DNA of 32,295 nucleotides, taken from NCBI RefSeq assembly GCF_002205635.1, contig NZ_NISJ01000003.1, forward strand, positions 1 through 32,295. The letters are read 5' to 3'. Positions 1-8,155 of this stretch are shown piece by piece; position 1 is the first letter of the stretch; the number at the start of each line of letters is the position of its first letter. Below the pieces are notes generated by a model, which worked only from the letters and a program-made list of their open reading frames with translations, was not told where the DNA came from and did not search any database. This stretch comes from Sphingopyxis witflariensis. Lineage in GTDB: Bacteria; Pseudomonadota; Alphaproteobacteria; Sphingomonadales; Sphingomonadaceae. A program made the translations under genes and the position numbers.

Positions 1-64
1 GCACAACCTCCGCTTCACGCAGCTTGCCAATAATCTCTTCCGGGCGATGCTTCTTGCTCGGCAT
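1..64 (-). CDS. IS3-family transposase OrfA, N-terminal fragment
   Basis: The first 21 residues read MPSKKHRPEEIIGKLREAEV plus one more V. This is the characteristic start of IS3-family OrfA proteins, which are helix-turn-helix DNA-binding partners of the DDE transposase OrfB (M-P-x-K-x-H-x-P-E-E-I-x-x-K-L-R). The ATG is at 64-62, with a clear AAGGAG ribosome binding site about 7 bases upstream (73-78 on the plus strand). The gene runs off the left edge. The family call rests on this short but distinctive N-terminus and on its position beside an IS terminus. Confidence 0.8.
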   Translation of the reverse strand, partial: MPSKKHRPEEIIGKLREAEVV

Positions 65-127
65 TCATAATCTCCTTCGTAATCCAAAATATCATCAATT
101 TTGGACCACTCAGAAGGGGGCAGATCA
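1..127 (-). mobile_element. IS3-family insertion sequence, terminal fragment
   Basis: This is one end of an IS3-family element that continues beyond the left edge of the window. Read on the minus strand, the terminus starts TGATCTGCCCCCTTC at 127 and is followed by a short AT-rich leader and the start of the orfA transposase gene. The outer boundary is placed at 127/128 because from 128 onward the DNA matches the autotransporter repeat (compare 128-180 with 908-960), while 1-127 does not. The element therefore sits inside the autotransporter gene. Its partner inverted repeat and the target duplication are outside the window, so exact boundaries and completeness cannot be confirmed. Confidence 0.8.
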
Positions 128-3100
128 ACCGCCAATGGGAGGATTGATGCCCGGTTCGGGATCGATGCCGAGAATTTCGGGACCGGATCGACTTCGGTGA
201 CGACGGTTGGCTCGGTGAATGCGACGACCGGCAACGGCATTTTTGCGCAGACGAGCGGTGGCGATGCCACGGTTCTCGCGGGTGATGTGACCTCGACCGG
301 CAACACCGCGATCGTCGCGCAACAGACGAGCGCTGCAGGTTCGGGCGCGATTAGCGTGGTCGCTGGCAATGTGTCGGGGACGACGGGTATCATTGCGAAC
401 AATAGCGGCACTGGCGATGTGGGTATTCTTGGCAACGGGACGATAACCGGAACCTTCGCCGAGGGCATCAAGGCGACCGGCAACGATGGGGTGACTGTCG
501 TGGCCAACGACATAGTGACCGGCGCGACGCGCGGGCTCAGCCTCATTGGCGGCACCGGCGGGGCCGGCGATATATTGGTGACGGGCACGGGAGGATTTGT
601 CGGCGGGACCGGCGATGCAGCGAACATCCTCAATAATGGCAACGGCACGGCAACGGTCGACATCTCTGGCGCGAGCAGTTCGGCGGCTGGCGAAGGCATC
701 TTCGTTCGCGACACGGCAGCGGGCGGCGATATCAGCGTCACCACCGGTGCGGTCACCGCGCTGGCGGGCGGCAAGGATGCGATCGACGTTCAGACGCAAT
801 CTGCGACGGCCGATGTGACGATCGTTGCGAATGGCGACATCGCGGCGGGCAACGCCGGGATCGTCGGCGCGATCTTCCCGGCCGCGGGCACCGGCAATAT
901 CGACGTGACTGCCAATGGTGCGATCGATGCCCGGTTCGGGATCGATGCCGAGAATTTCGGCACCGGCAGCACGTCGGTCGCCACAGTGGGTCCGGTAACC
1001 GCGACGACGGGAAATGCTATCTTCGCGCTGTCGACGGGCGGCGATGTCACCGTAATTGCAGGCGATGTCGGTTCCGACAGCAATACCGCCGTCATTGCGC
1101 GGCAGACCAGCGCCGCGGGTGCGGGCGTGATCGACGTGACCGTCGGCACGACATCGGGCACGACCGGCGTCGAGGCGACTAACAGCGGGACCGGTGCGAC
1201 CAATGTCACCGCCACCGGCGCGGTGACGGGGACGTTCGCTGAAGGCATCAGGGCAACCGGCAATGACGCGGTGACTGTCAAGGTCGCCGACACGGTGACC
1301 GGTGCGACCACCGGGTTGCTGCTGACCGGCGGGACCAGCGGCGCGGGCGACATCAGCGTTACGGGCGCGGGCGGTTTTGCCGGCGGGACGGGCAATGCGG
1401 CGACGATCCAGAACAACGGCTCGGGCAATGTGCTGGTCGACATATCCGGCGCAAGCGCGTCGACCGACGGTGAAGGCATTACGGTTCGCGATATGGCTGC
1501 AGGTGGCAATGTCAGCGTGACGACGGGCGCGGTGACCGCGCTGGCGGGCGGCAAGGATGCGATCGACGTTCAGACGCAGTCGACGACAGCGGATATTAAG
1601 ATCGTTGCGAATGGCGATATTGCGGCGGGCAACGCCGGGATCGTCGGCGCGATCTTCCCGGCCGGGGGCACAGGCAATATCGACGTGACTGCCAATGGCG
1701 CGATCGACGCGCGGTTCGGGATTGATGCCGAGAACTTCGGCCGCGGCAACACGTCGGTGACCACGGTCGGACCGGTGACAGCGACGACGGGTAACGGCAT
1801 CTTCGCGCTTTCGACAGGCGGCGATGTCACCGTGATCACGGGCGATGTGAGCGCGGTGAGCAATACGGCGATCGTTGCGCAGCAGACGAATGCGGCGGGG
1901 TCGGGTGCGATCATCGTTGGCACGGGTGGCAATGTGTCGGGGACGACGGGTATCGTTGCGGACAATAGTGGTACCGGCGCGGCGGGCGTTATTGCCTTTG
2001 GCTCGGTCACCGGGACGGCGGCCGAAGGCATCAAGGCGACCGGCAATAATGCGGTGAACGTGAGCATCGCCGACACGGTGACCGGCGCAACGCGCGGCCT
2101 GAGCTTGATCGGTGGCACCGGCGGGACTGGGAATATATCGGTGACTGGCATTGCCGGCTTCGTCGGCGGGACCGGCGACGCAGCAAACATCCTCAACAAC
2201 GGCAGTGGCACAGTTACCGTCAATATCAGCGGTGCGAGCAGTTCGACGGCGGGTGAAGGAATCCTCGTTCGCGACACGGCAGCGGGTGGAGATATATCTG
2301 TAACAACTGGCGCGGTGGCTGCGCTGGCGGGCGGCAAGGATGCGATCGATGTCCAGACGCAGTCACTGACTGCTGACATGACGATCATTGCCAACGGCGA
2401 CCTGCAGGCAGGCAATGCCGGGATTGTTGCGGCGATCTTCCCGGCTGGAAGTACGGGCAATATCGCGGTGACCGCGAACGGCGCGATCGATGCGCGATTC
2501 GGCATCGATGCCGAGAATTTCGGGACGGGATCGACGACGGTAACGACGGTCGGCCCGGTCACCGCGACGACCGGCAACGGCATCTTTGCGCAGACGAGTG
2601 GCGGCAATATTGCCGTGACTGCGGGCAATGTGACGTCCGCCACGATGACAGCGGTTGTGGCGCAGAATATCCTGGTGGCGGCCAACAGTGGTACGATCGA
2701 TGTTACCTTGACCGCAGGGCGCACCTTGATTGCCAACACACCGGCGGCGTTCGGCATCTATACCGACAGCGGCCAGTCGACGGGCACCACGACGATCAAC
2801 GTCAACGGCAAGATCAACGCCGGCGCGGCGGGGGTTCGCAGTCTTTCAACTGTCGGCAACATCATCACCAACGTCGCCGCGACCGGCGCGATCGACCCGC
2901 TGGTCGGGATCGACCAGACGACCGTTTCGGGCGCGCTGACCGTCAACAATGCCGGTCTGGTCGAAGGCGATGATGTCGGGGTGCGGCTGACCTCGACGGG
3001 GGCGGGCGCGGCGGGAGCGCTCACGGTCAATCAGATGGGTACGGGTACCATCCGGGGTGCGATCGGCGTCGATCTCGCCAGCGTTGACGCGGCGCTCGCG

Positions 3101-4816
3101 GTGACCAACGCCGGGCTCATCACGGGCACAACCGGTATTCGTCTGACCCCGACGGGCACCGGCAATGGCACGATTACCAATAGCGGGACGATCACCGGTA
3201 GCGGCAATGCCGTGCTGGCGACGCTCAATAATGGCAGCTTCACGCTGACCAATACGGGCATATTGAACGGCGCGGTCAATGTGACCGGATCGAATGTCGC
3301 GACCTCGACGATGACCAATGCGGCGGGCGGCACGGCGAATTTCGGTGCGGGCGCATCCAGCTTCTCCGGAAGCTTCGTCAATGCCGGTACGGCCAATATC
3401 GGCGCCGGGGGGACGGTTCTGTTCCTCGGCAACACCAATAATATGAATCGGATCAATTTTGTCGGCGCCGGATCCTTCACCACCAATGGCTTGATGACCA
3501 ACGGCGGGATCATCAATGCCCAAAATGGTCTGACGGGCAATATCGTCACGGTCGGTGGCAATTATGTGGGCGGTGGCCAGTTCTTTGCTGACTATAACAC
3601 CGGCACGATGACTGCTGACCGGCTGAATATTGCGGGTTCGGCTTCGGGCACGACCAATGTGACGCTGAACCGCGTCGGCGGGACCAACCTCATCGCGGGC
3701 GGCTTCCTGCCGGTCGTGACGGTTGCCGGGGCTGCGGCGGATAATAGCTTCACTTCGAATACGATTTTCGGTGGGGGGCTCCTTGTCGAAAGCTTCGGCC
3801 GCAACCCGGCCAACGCCACCCAGTTTGGCCTGCTTCAGGGGATTAATCCGTCGGCGGCGACATTGGGCAGCCTGAGCTTTGTGGCCGAGGCGGCATCGAT
3901 GCTGATCGACGAGCCGATCAGCCCCTATGTCACGGCGCGAAGCGATCCGGCGGCGGGCGACAAGCGTTTCGGTTTGTGGATGCGCGGCGCCAGCGGCCAC
4001 ACGAAGCAGGCGATCGCGGCGACGCTGACCGGCGGCGGGTTCACGATCAATCCGGCCGGTGACGTGCGGACCGAGCATCAGGCGATCCAGATGGGTGCCG
4101 ACCTCGGCCTTCTCAACATGGGTGGCAACGGCTGGAATGTTCATGTGGGCATCACCGGCGGCTGGTATGATGGTGCGGCCAGTCCGTCGGTTACCGAAAG
4201 GCTGGCCGTGGATACCAGCTTCGTCGGCGGCTATGTCGCGATCAGCAACGGGGCGTTGACGATCGACGCCCAGATCCGCCGCGAATGGCGCGACTATGAT
4301 CTGGTTCTGCCGACGGTCTTTGGCGCGACGAAGCAGGAGGTCGATGGCAAGGCCACCGCCGGATCGGTCCACGCATCCTATCGCTTTGGTGGCCAAAGCG
4401 GGTTCGCCGCGACGCCGTTCCTTGGGTTCAACTATGCCGACAGCCGGATCGACGATCTGACGATCGATGCGAACAGCATCTACTCGCCGGGCAGCGACAA
4501 GACCAAGGTTGGTCGGGCGGGCCTGCGGCTGTCCTATCGTGCCGGCAGCGTGGACCAGATCCAGATTGAACCTTTCGCCAGCGCCGCGTGGATGAAGAAC
4601 TGGTCGCGCGACGATGCCGGGAACTTCGCCTTCGGCGCTCCAGCGACGAACTTCTCGCTGGCGACGACGACGTGGGACGATGCGCAGCGCTATTCGGTCG
4701 GCCTCATGGGCCATGCGCGGGGAGGGCGTGTGTCGGCCTTCATTGTTGGAAATATCGACGATGGCTCGGGTTTCAGCGCCTTCACGGTCAATGGCGGGAT
4801 CCGGTTCAACTTCTGA
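128..4816 (+). pseudogene. Autotransporter (type V secretion) 3' fragment, cut by IS3
   Basis: The fragment encodes about 1560 residues of a surface autotransporter. Residues up to roughly 830 form a Gly/Thr/Ala/Asn-rich passenger of near-identical ~260-residue repeats, each with the signature IDARFGIDAENFG. A less regular beta-helix-like stretch follows (TITNSGTITGSGN-type motifs). The last ~290 residues, from DKRFGLWMRG onward, form the C-terminal beta-barrel translocator, ending in the expected terminal phenylalanine (GGIRFNF). The reading frame stays open upstream to a TTG at 101, but residues before 128 are encoded by the IS terminus. That start is therefore artefactual, and the true signal peptide and 5' end lie on the far side of the IS. 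Without them the product should not be exported. A small barrel-containing protein could be made only if transcription enters from the IS. Function is probably adhesion or aggregation, by family only. Confidence 0.85.
143..2650 (+). repeat. Tandem ~780-bp coding repeats in autotransporter passenger
   Basis: Units begin at the codon for the first residue of IDARFGIDAENFG at 143, 923, 1703 and 2486. The spacings are 780, 780 and 783 bp, so all are whole codons and the third unit has one extra codon. The fourth unit is partial and diverges after about 2650. Units are very similar but not identical, with many synonymous differences. The same order of sub-motifs recurs in each unit (VTATTGNGIFA, TVTGATxGL, GGKDAIDVQTQS, IVANGDI). 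Similar units on the far side of the IS are likely but cannot be seen. Confidence 0.9.
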
Positions 4817-4848
4817 CCGAGCGACCCTTTGCGGCGGCCTTTATGGTG

Positions 4849-4874
4849 CGGTCCGGTGTTCTTGCACCGGACCG
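4849..4874. terminator. Hairpin between convergent genes, possible bidirectional terminator
   Basis: A perfect 10-bp stem (4849-4858 pairing with 4865-4874; core GGTCCGGTG / CACCGGACC) has a 6-base loop. It lies in the 92-bp gap between the autotransporter stop and the convergent M14 gene stop, where a shared terminator is expected. There is no T-run on either strand after the stem, so it may work weakly or only block readthrough and 3' decay. Confidence 0.45.
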
Positions 4875-4908
4875 GCCTGAGTCGGGGGCGGCGTTCCCAA
4901 TTCCGAGG

Positions 4909-5826
4909 TCAAGATTCTAGTGCGAAGTCCAGCGCAGCGCACACGGTTGCCACCTGCGCCCGAACACATTCGGCCGGCGTCGTGCGCGGGCTGTCCGGAT
5001 AGACTTCGGTGGTGGTCGTGTAACGCGCGCCCGTGATCGAACAGCATAGCGCCAGCTTTTTCATCGGATATTCGATGACGCCATGTGCAATGACGGTCGA
5101 ACCGATGATCTCGCCCTTCGCATCCGCAGGGGCGATGTGGGTGACCTGTTCGACCGCAGCGATGATCGACCGATGAAATTCGGGCTGCGGATTTTCGCTG
5201 TCGTCGACCAGGTAGAAACCGTCGGGAATGACATCGGTCTCATAGGCTTTGCCGTCGCGCGCGGCCAGCGCGGGACCAAACTCGCTGGCGTCGCTATCGG
5301 TCGTCTCGTGCAGGTCGACATGCACCAGGAACGGGCCCTGCACCGATCCGACAAGCTCGATCAGCGCGGTGGCTTCGCGCGCCGGCCCATCGGCACGAAA
5401 ATTCCGGTTGGGGTCGATGGCGTCATAGTTCCAGCGATTGATGCGCTCATACGCCCATGGGCTGACGCAAGGCGCGACCAGCAGATTGATTTTGCCAGCG
5501 TAATCCGCAGCGCAGGTTTCGAGAAAATCGAGCGCGCCGAGGACACCGCTGGTTTCATATCCGTGTACGCCGCCGGTCACCAGCGCGGTGGGGAGCGCGG
5601 GATCAAAATGTCGGTCGCGCAGTGCGAACAATGTGTAGCGTTCCCCGGCATAGTCGAGCTGGCCATAAGCGATCTTCTCATAGCGATCGGCCAAAGCGTC
5701 GATACGCGGTACGACGTCCACATCATAGCGGCGCAAGCGCGATTGCCGGTCTCGCCATTGCGCGAGCTCTGCCTCACCCCATGGCTGGCCGAAAGTCCCC
5801 ACCGGATAGACGCTGGAATTGATCAT
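4909..5826 (-). CDS. M14-family zinc metallohydrolase (carboxypeptidase/deacylase-like)
   Basis: The 305-residue protein has no signal peptide, so it should act in the cytoplasm. It carries the M14 zinc-site pattern: H88 and E91 in GGVHGYET, a DPNRNF motif (138-143) with the substrate-binding Arg, a third zinc ligand H173 in VDLHET, and a late Glu (E274 in TTEVY) in the place of the catalytic Glu. M14 includes carboxypeptidases, murein tripeptide amidase MpaA and the related AstE/aspartoacylase deacylases. Sequence reading alone cannot choose among these. It lies 48 bp downstream of dgcA on the same strand, so the pair is probably co-transcribed. Plausible substrates are therefore N-acetyl-L-glutamate, or a gamma-D-glutamyl or other D-residue peptide. 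ATG 5826 has only a weak ribosome binding site. Confidence 0.8.
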   Translation of the reverse strand: MINSSVYPVGTFGQPWGEAELAQWRDRQSRLRRYDVDVVPRIDALADRYEKIAYGQLDYAGERYTLFALRDRHFDPALPTALVTGGVHGYETSGVLGALDFLETCAADYAGKINLLVAPCVSPWAYERINRWNYDAIDPNRNFRADGPAREATALIELVGSVQGPFLVHVDLHETTDSDASEFGPALAARDGKAYETDVIPDGFYLVDDSENPQPEFHRSIIAAVEQVTHIAPADAKGEIIGSTVIAHGVIEYPMKKLALCCSITGARYTTTTEVYPDSPRTTPAECVRAQVATVCAALDFALES

Positions 5827-5874
5827 CTGATTATCACTCGTTCATTGCGGACATTGGTCGCGATATCGCGGTCG

Positions 5875-6966
5875 CTAGCTCAGAGCGGATGGAAAGTGTA
5901 CCCTTTGCTGTCCGCTTCCCCACAGCGCAGCGGGGCAATCCATATATCCGTTCCCATATATCGCGCCCGGTGCGCAATCGGCCTTGAGGAAGATCGGGCC
6001 GTCGAGATCGACGATCTTGCAAAATTGCCCGAGCAGCCAAGCGGGCGCCATCGCGAGCGACGTGCCGAGCATATTGCCGACCATCACCTCAAGCCCCAGC
6101 GCTCGCGCGCGTTGCGCGAGACGCAGCCCGTCGGTGAGGCCGCCGCACTTGTCGAGCTTGATATTGACGACCCGATACAGATGAGCGAGCCGGTCGAGGT
6201 CGGCGATCGTCTGGATGCTCTCGTCCGCGGCGAGCGCCATCGGCAGGTCGAAACCGGCGAGCGCGTCGTCGGCGCCGATCGCGAAGGGCTGTTCAACCAA
6301 TTGGACGCCGGCGGCGCGGAGGGCAGGGACCAGATGCCGCAATGTCGCGGGGGTCAGGCTGCGATTGGCGTCGATGGCCAGCCACACATCTGGCCGCGCC
6401 GCGCGCACCGCCGCAATCCGGCGGTCATCCTCTTCGTCGCCGCACAGCTTGATCTTGATCGCCCGGGCGTCGGCATAGCCAGCCGCTTGTGCCGCCATCC
6501 TTCCGGGAGCGACGCAGCCGATGGTATAGGTTGTGAGCAGCGGCCCCGGCGGCGCCATGCCGAGCAGGCTCCAGACCGGCGTTCCCATGCGCTGCGCTTG
6601 CAGATCCCATAGCGCGCAGTCGAAGGCGTTGCGCGCACCTCCGGCAGGGAAAAGCTGCGCCAGCCGCGCGTGATCGACCCCTTGCGCGATCGCTGGCCGC
6701 ACATCGGCCAGCCTTTGCGCGATAAGGGAAGGCGTGTCGTCCAGATAGAAAACCCCTGCGGCTTCGCCGCGCCCGACACAGCCATCGGCCTCAAGGTGCA
6801 GCACAACCGTCTCGATATGGTGAAAGACATGGTCGCTGATACGGAAGGGCTCCCGAAGCGGAAGCCGCGCGACCTCCACCTCGATACGCGGCGCGCAGGG
6901 CTCGAGCGCGGCGAGCGCGGTGTCGAGATCGATCGAATCAAGCGCGGCTGGAGGAGCTTCGGTCAT
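5875..6966 (-). CDS. dgcA: N-acetyl-D-glutamate racemase / dipeptide epimerase (enolase superfamily)
   Basis: The 363-residue protein belongs to the muconate-lactonising-enzyme subgroup of the enolase superfamily. Visible catalytic features are the K-x-K pair (K171-I-K173), metal ligands D199 (AIDANRS), E225 (VEQP) and D248 (AADES), and the second acid/base Lys in NIKLDKCGG (about 270-273). A GNMLGTSLAMAPA segment closes the barrel. The family contains L-Ala-D/L-Glu epimerases and DgcA, which converts N-acetyl-D-Glu to N-acetyl-L-Glu. A dgcN homologue in the same locus favours the DgcA role, but epimerisation of L-Ala-D-Glu from murein remains possible. About 25 residues precede the usual family start, so a later start cannot be excluded. 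It has its own upstream region with the element at 7014-7028. Confidence 0.8.
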   Translation of the reverse strand: MTEAPPAALDSIDLDTALAALEPCAPRIEVEVARLPLREPFRISDHVFHHIETVVLHLEADGCVGRGEAAGVFYLDDTPSLIAQRLADVRPAIAQGVDHARLAQLFPAGGARNAFDCALWDLQAQRMGTPVWSLLGMAPPGPLLTTYTIGCVAPGRMAAQAAGYADARAIKIKLCGDEEDDRRIAAVRAARPDVWLAIDANRSLTPATLRHLVPALRAAGVQLVEQPFAIGADDALAGFDLPMALAADESIQTIADLDRLAHLYRVVNIKLDKCGGLTDGLRLAQRARALGLEVMVGNMLGTSLAMAPAWLLGQFCKIVDLDGPIFLKADCAPGAIYGNGYMDCPAALWGSGQQRVHFPSALS

Positions 6967-7013
6967 GCCAAATGGGCTATCGGAGCGTAATTTTTCTGTC
7001 TATGAATTTTAAA

Positions 7014-7028
7014 GATATAAAACTGTCA
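7014..7028 (-). promoter_or_regulatory. Candidate shared operator upstream of dgcA
   Basis: On the minus strand this reads TGACAG-N3-TATATC, beginning about 60 bp before the dgcA start codon. The same pattern with the same spacing occurs at 8056-8070 before the TonB receptor (12 of 15 bases identical). The surrounding 100 bp between rpiR-type gene and dgcA is strikingly AT-rich for this genome. It may combine a -35-like ATGACA with a regulator site; the regulator is inferred to be the neighbouring RpiR protein. Confidence 0.45.
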
Positions 7029-7068
7029 TATTCATCACTTTGATCGAAGACGATTTTTCGCGATGCGA

Positions 7069-8004
7069 TCAAGACATTTTGGGGCGAGGCGGCTGGTGCC
7101 CCGCATAGCCGGTGAAGGTCTGATGGAGGCGGGTGAGCTTTTCGAGTCGCTGTTCGACTCGCGTCCCGATTGCCTTAATCACGCTGTTCACCATCAGATT
7201 GACCGCGCACACCAGCGCTACGGGCGAGCTCCAGAACAATCCTGTCTGCGTTGGCACCGCCAGCACATGCGGGGTGAAGCGCCCAGCCCAGTCGCAGAAC
7301 AGGTCGGTCAGGACGATCAACGGAACGCCGTGCAGGCTCGCCTGTTCGGCGATCAGATAGGATTGCCGCGAGTAACGGCGGATATCGATGACGACGAGGC
7401 AACTGTCCTCTTCGTCGCTCGCGAACACATCGGCATAATTTCCGGCGCTCAGATCGACGAGCCGCACCCCGTCGCGCATGAACTGCAAATGGTTGGCGAG
7501 CAGCATCGCAATGCCGCGCTCGGTCTGGAAGCCTGCGATCTGCACGGTGCGCGATTTGGCGAGAAGTTCGACCGCGGCAGCCCATTGCGGCGTTTCGGCA
7601 AGGCGATAGACGGCGAGGAGCGATTTCATCTCGCGCTGGATATTGGTTTCGCCGTCGTCCGATCCGTCGGCGGATTCGACAAACTCCAGCAGTTCGTCGC
7701 CGATCAGCCAGGGGAAGCCTTCTTCGCTGCTATCCTTGAGTTCATTCTTCAATGCCTTGAAATTGCGATACCCCAGCTTGCGGGCAAAGCGGCCGATAGT
7801 GATTTCACTGACCCCGACCTTTTCGGCCAGCGACATCGCGGTTTCAAAGGCGAGCGTGGCGTAATGCGCCAGCATATAGGCGGCAACCGCACGGTCGGCC
7901 GAGGAATAGCTCTCCAGATCATTTTGCAGCCGCTGCAACAGCGGGACATTGGGGATCGCGGGGCGCTCGGCGAGTGGGGCTGAGCCATGCTGGCTATCAT
8001 TCAT
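7069..8004 (-). CDS. RpiR/MurR-family transcriptional regulator (HTH + SIS)
   Basis: The 311-residue protein has an N-terminal RpiR-type helix-turn-helix around residues 45-85 (AEKVGVSEITIGRFARKLGYRNFKALK is the recognition region, written here as one helical stretch) and a C-terminal SIS domain from about 130 to 270, which in this family senses phosphosugars. MurR, the E. coli N-acetylmuramate-6-phosphate regulator, is a member, which fits a peptidoglycan-scavenging theme. It is divergent from the TonB receptor and has dgcA downstream on the same strand, so it is the obvious candidate regulator. The C-terminal part of the SIS domain is less conserved here, so the ligand is unknown. ATG 8004 has an AGGA about 12 bases upstream. 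Confidence 0.88.
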   Translation of the reverse strand: MNDSQHGSAPLAERPAIPNVPLLQRLQNDLESYSSADRAVAAYMLAHYATLAFETAMSLAEKVGVSEITIGRFARKLGYRNFKALKNELKDSSEEGFPWLIGDELLEFVESADGSDDGETNIQREMKSLLAVYRLAETPQWAAAVELLAKSRTVQIAGFQTERGIAMLLANHLQFMRDGVRLVDLSAGNYADVFASDEEDSCLVVIDIRRYSRQSYLIAEQASLHGVPLIVLTDLFCDWAGRFTPHVLAVPTQTGLFWSSPVALVCAVNLMVNSVIKAIGTRVEQRLEKLTRLHQTFTGYAGHQPPRPKMS

Positions 8005-8054
8005 GGGAGGCTCTTTCCTCTCAGATTTGTTAGTTAATCATGCAAAACTATCAA

Positions 8055-8084
8055 TTGACAGAAATATATCAACCCTATTCTAAT
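8055..8084 (+). promoter_or_regulatory. Putative sigma70-like promoter for the TonB receptor operon
   Basis: A consensus -35 TTGACA (8055-8060) is followed after 18 bp by TCTAAT (8079-8084), about 70 bp upstream of the receptor start codon. The 110-bp divergent region is AT-rich. The spacing is slightly long and the -10 has a mismatch, so strength is uncertain. Confidence 0.5.
8056..8070 (+). promoter_or_regulatory. Candidate shared operator overlapping the TonB receptor promoter
   Basis: TGACAG-N3-TATATC matches the element upstream of dgcA at 7014-7028 in both half-sequences and spacing. It overlaps the -35 box and the spacer of the predicted receptor promoter. A protein bound here would block RNA polymerase, as expected for a repressor in the divergent rpiR-type/receptor region. 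Confidence 0.45.
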
Positions 8085-8155
8085 CGGGTGGTGATCGGTC
8101 TTCCCGAACGACGGTGGAGGCCGCGGGATTTCCGAATGTGTTGAGGGGATATGCG

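Noticed and set aside
2846..4714. 622-codon open frame on the minus strand
   Set aside because: It is antisense to the autotransporter barrel, which has clear homology and a proper C-terminal Phe; composition is typical of a shadow frame.
5083..6612. 509-codon open frame on the plus strand
   Set aside because: It is antisense to the M14 and dgcA genes, both of which show catalytic motifs.
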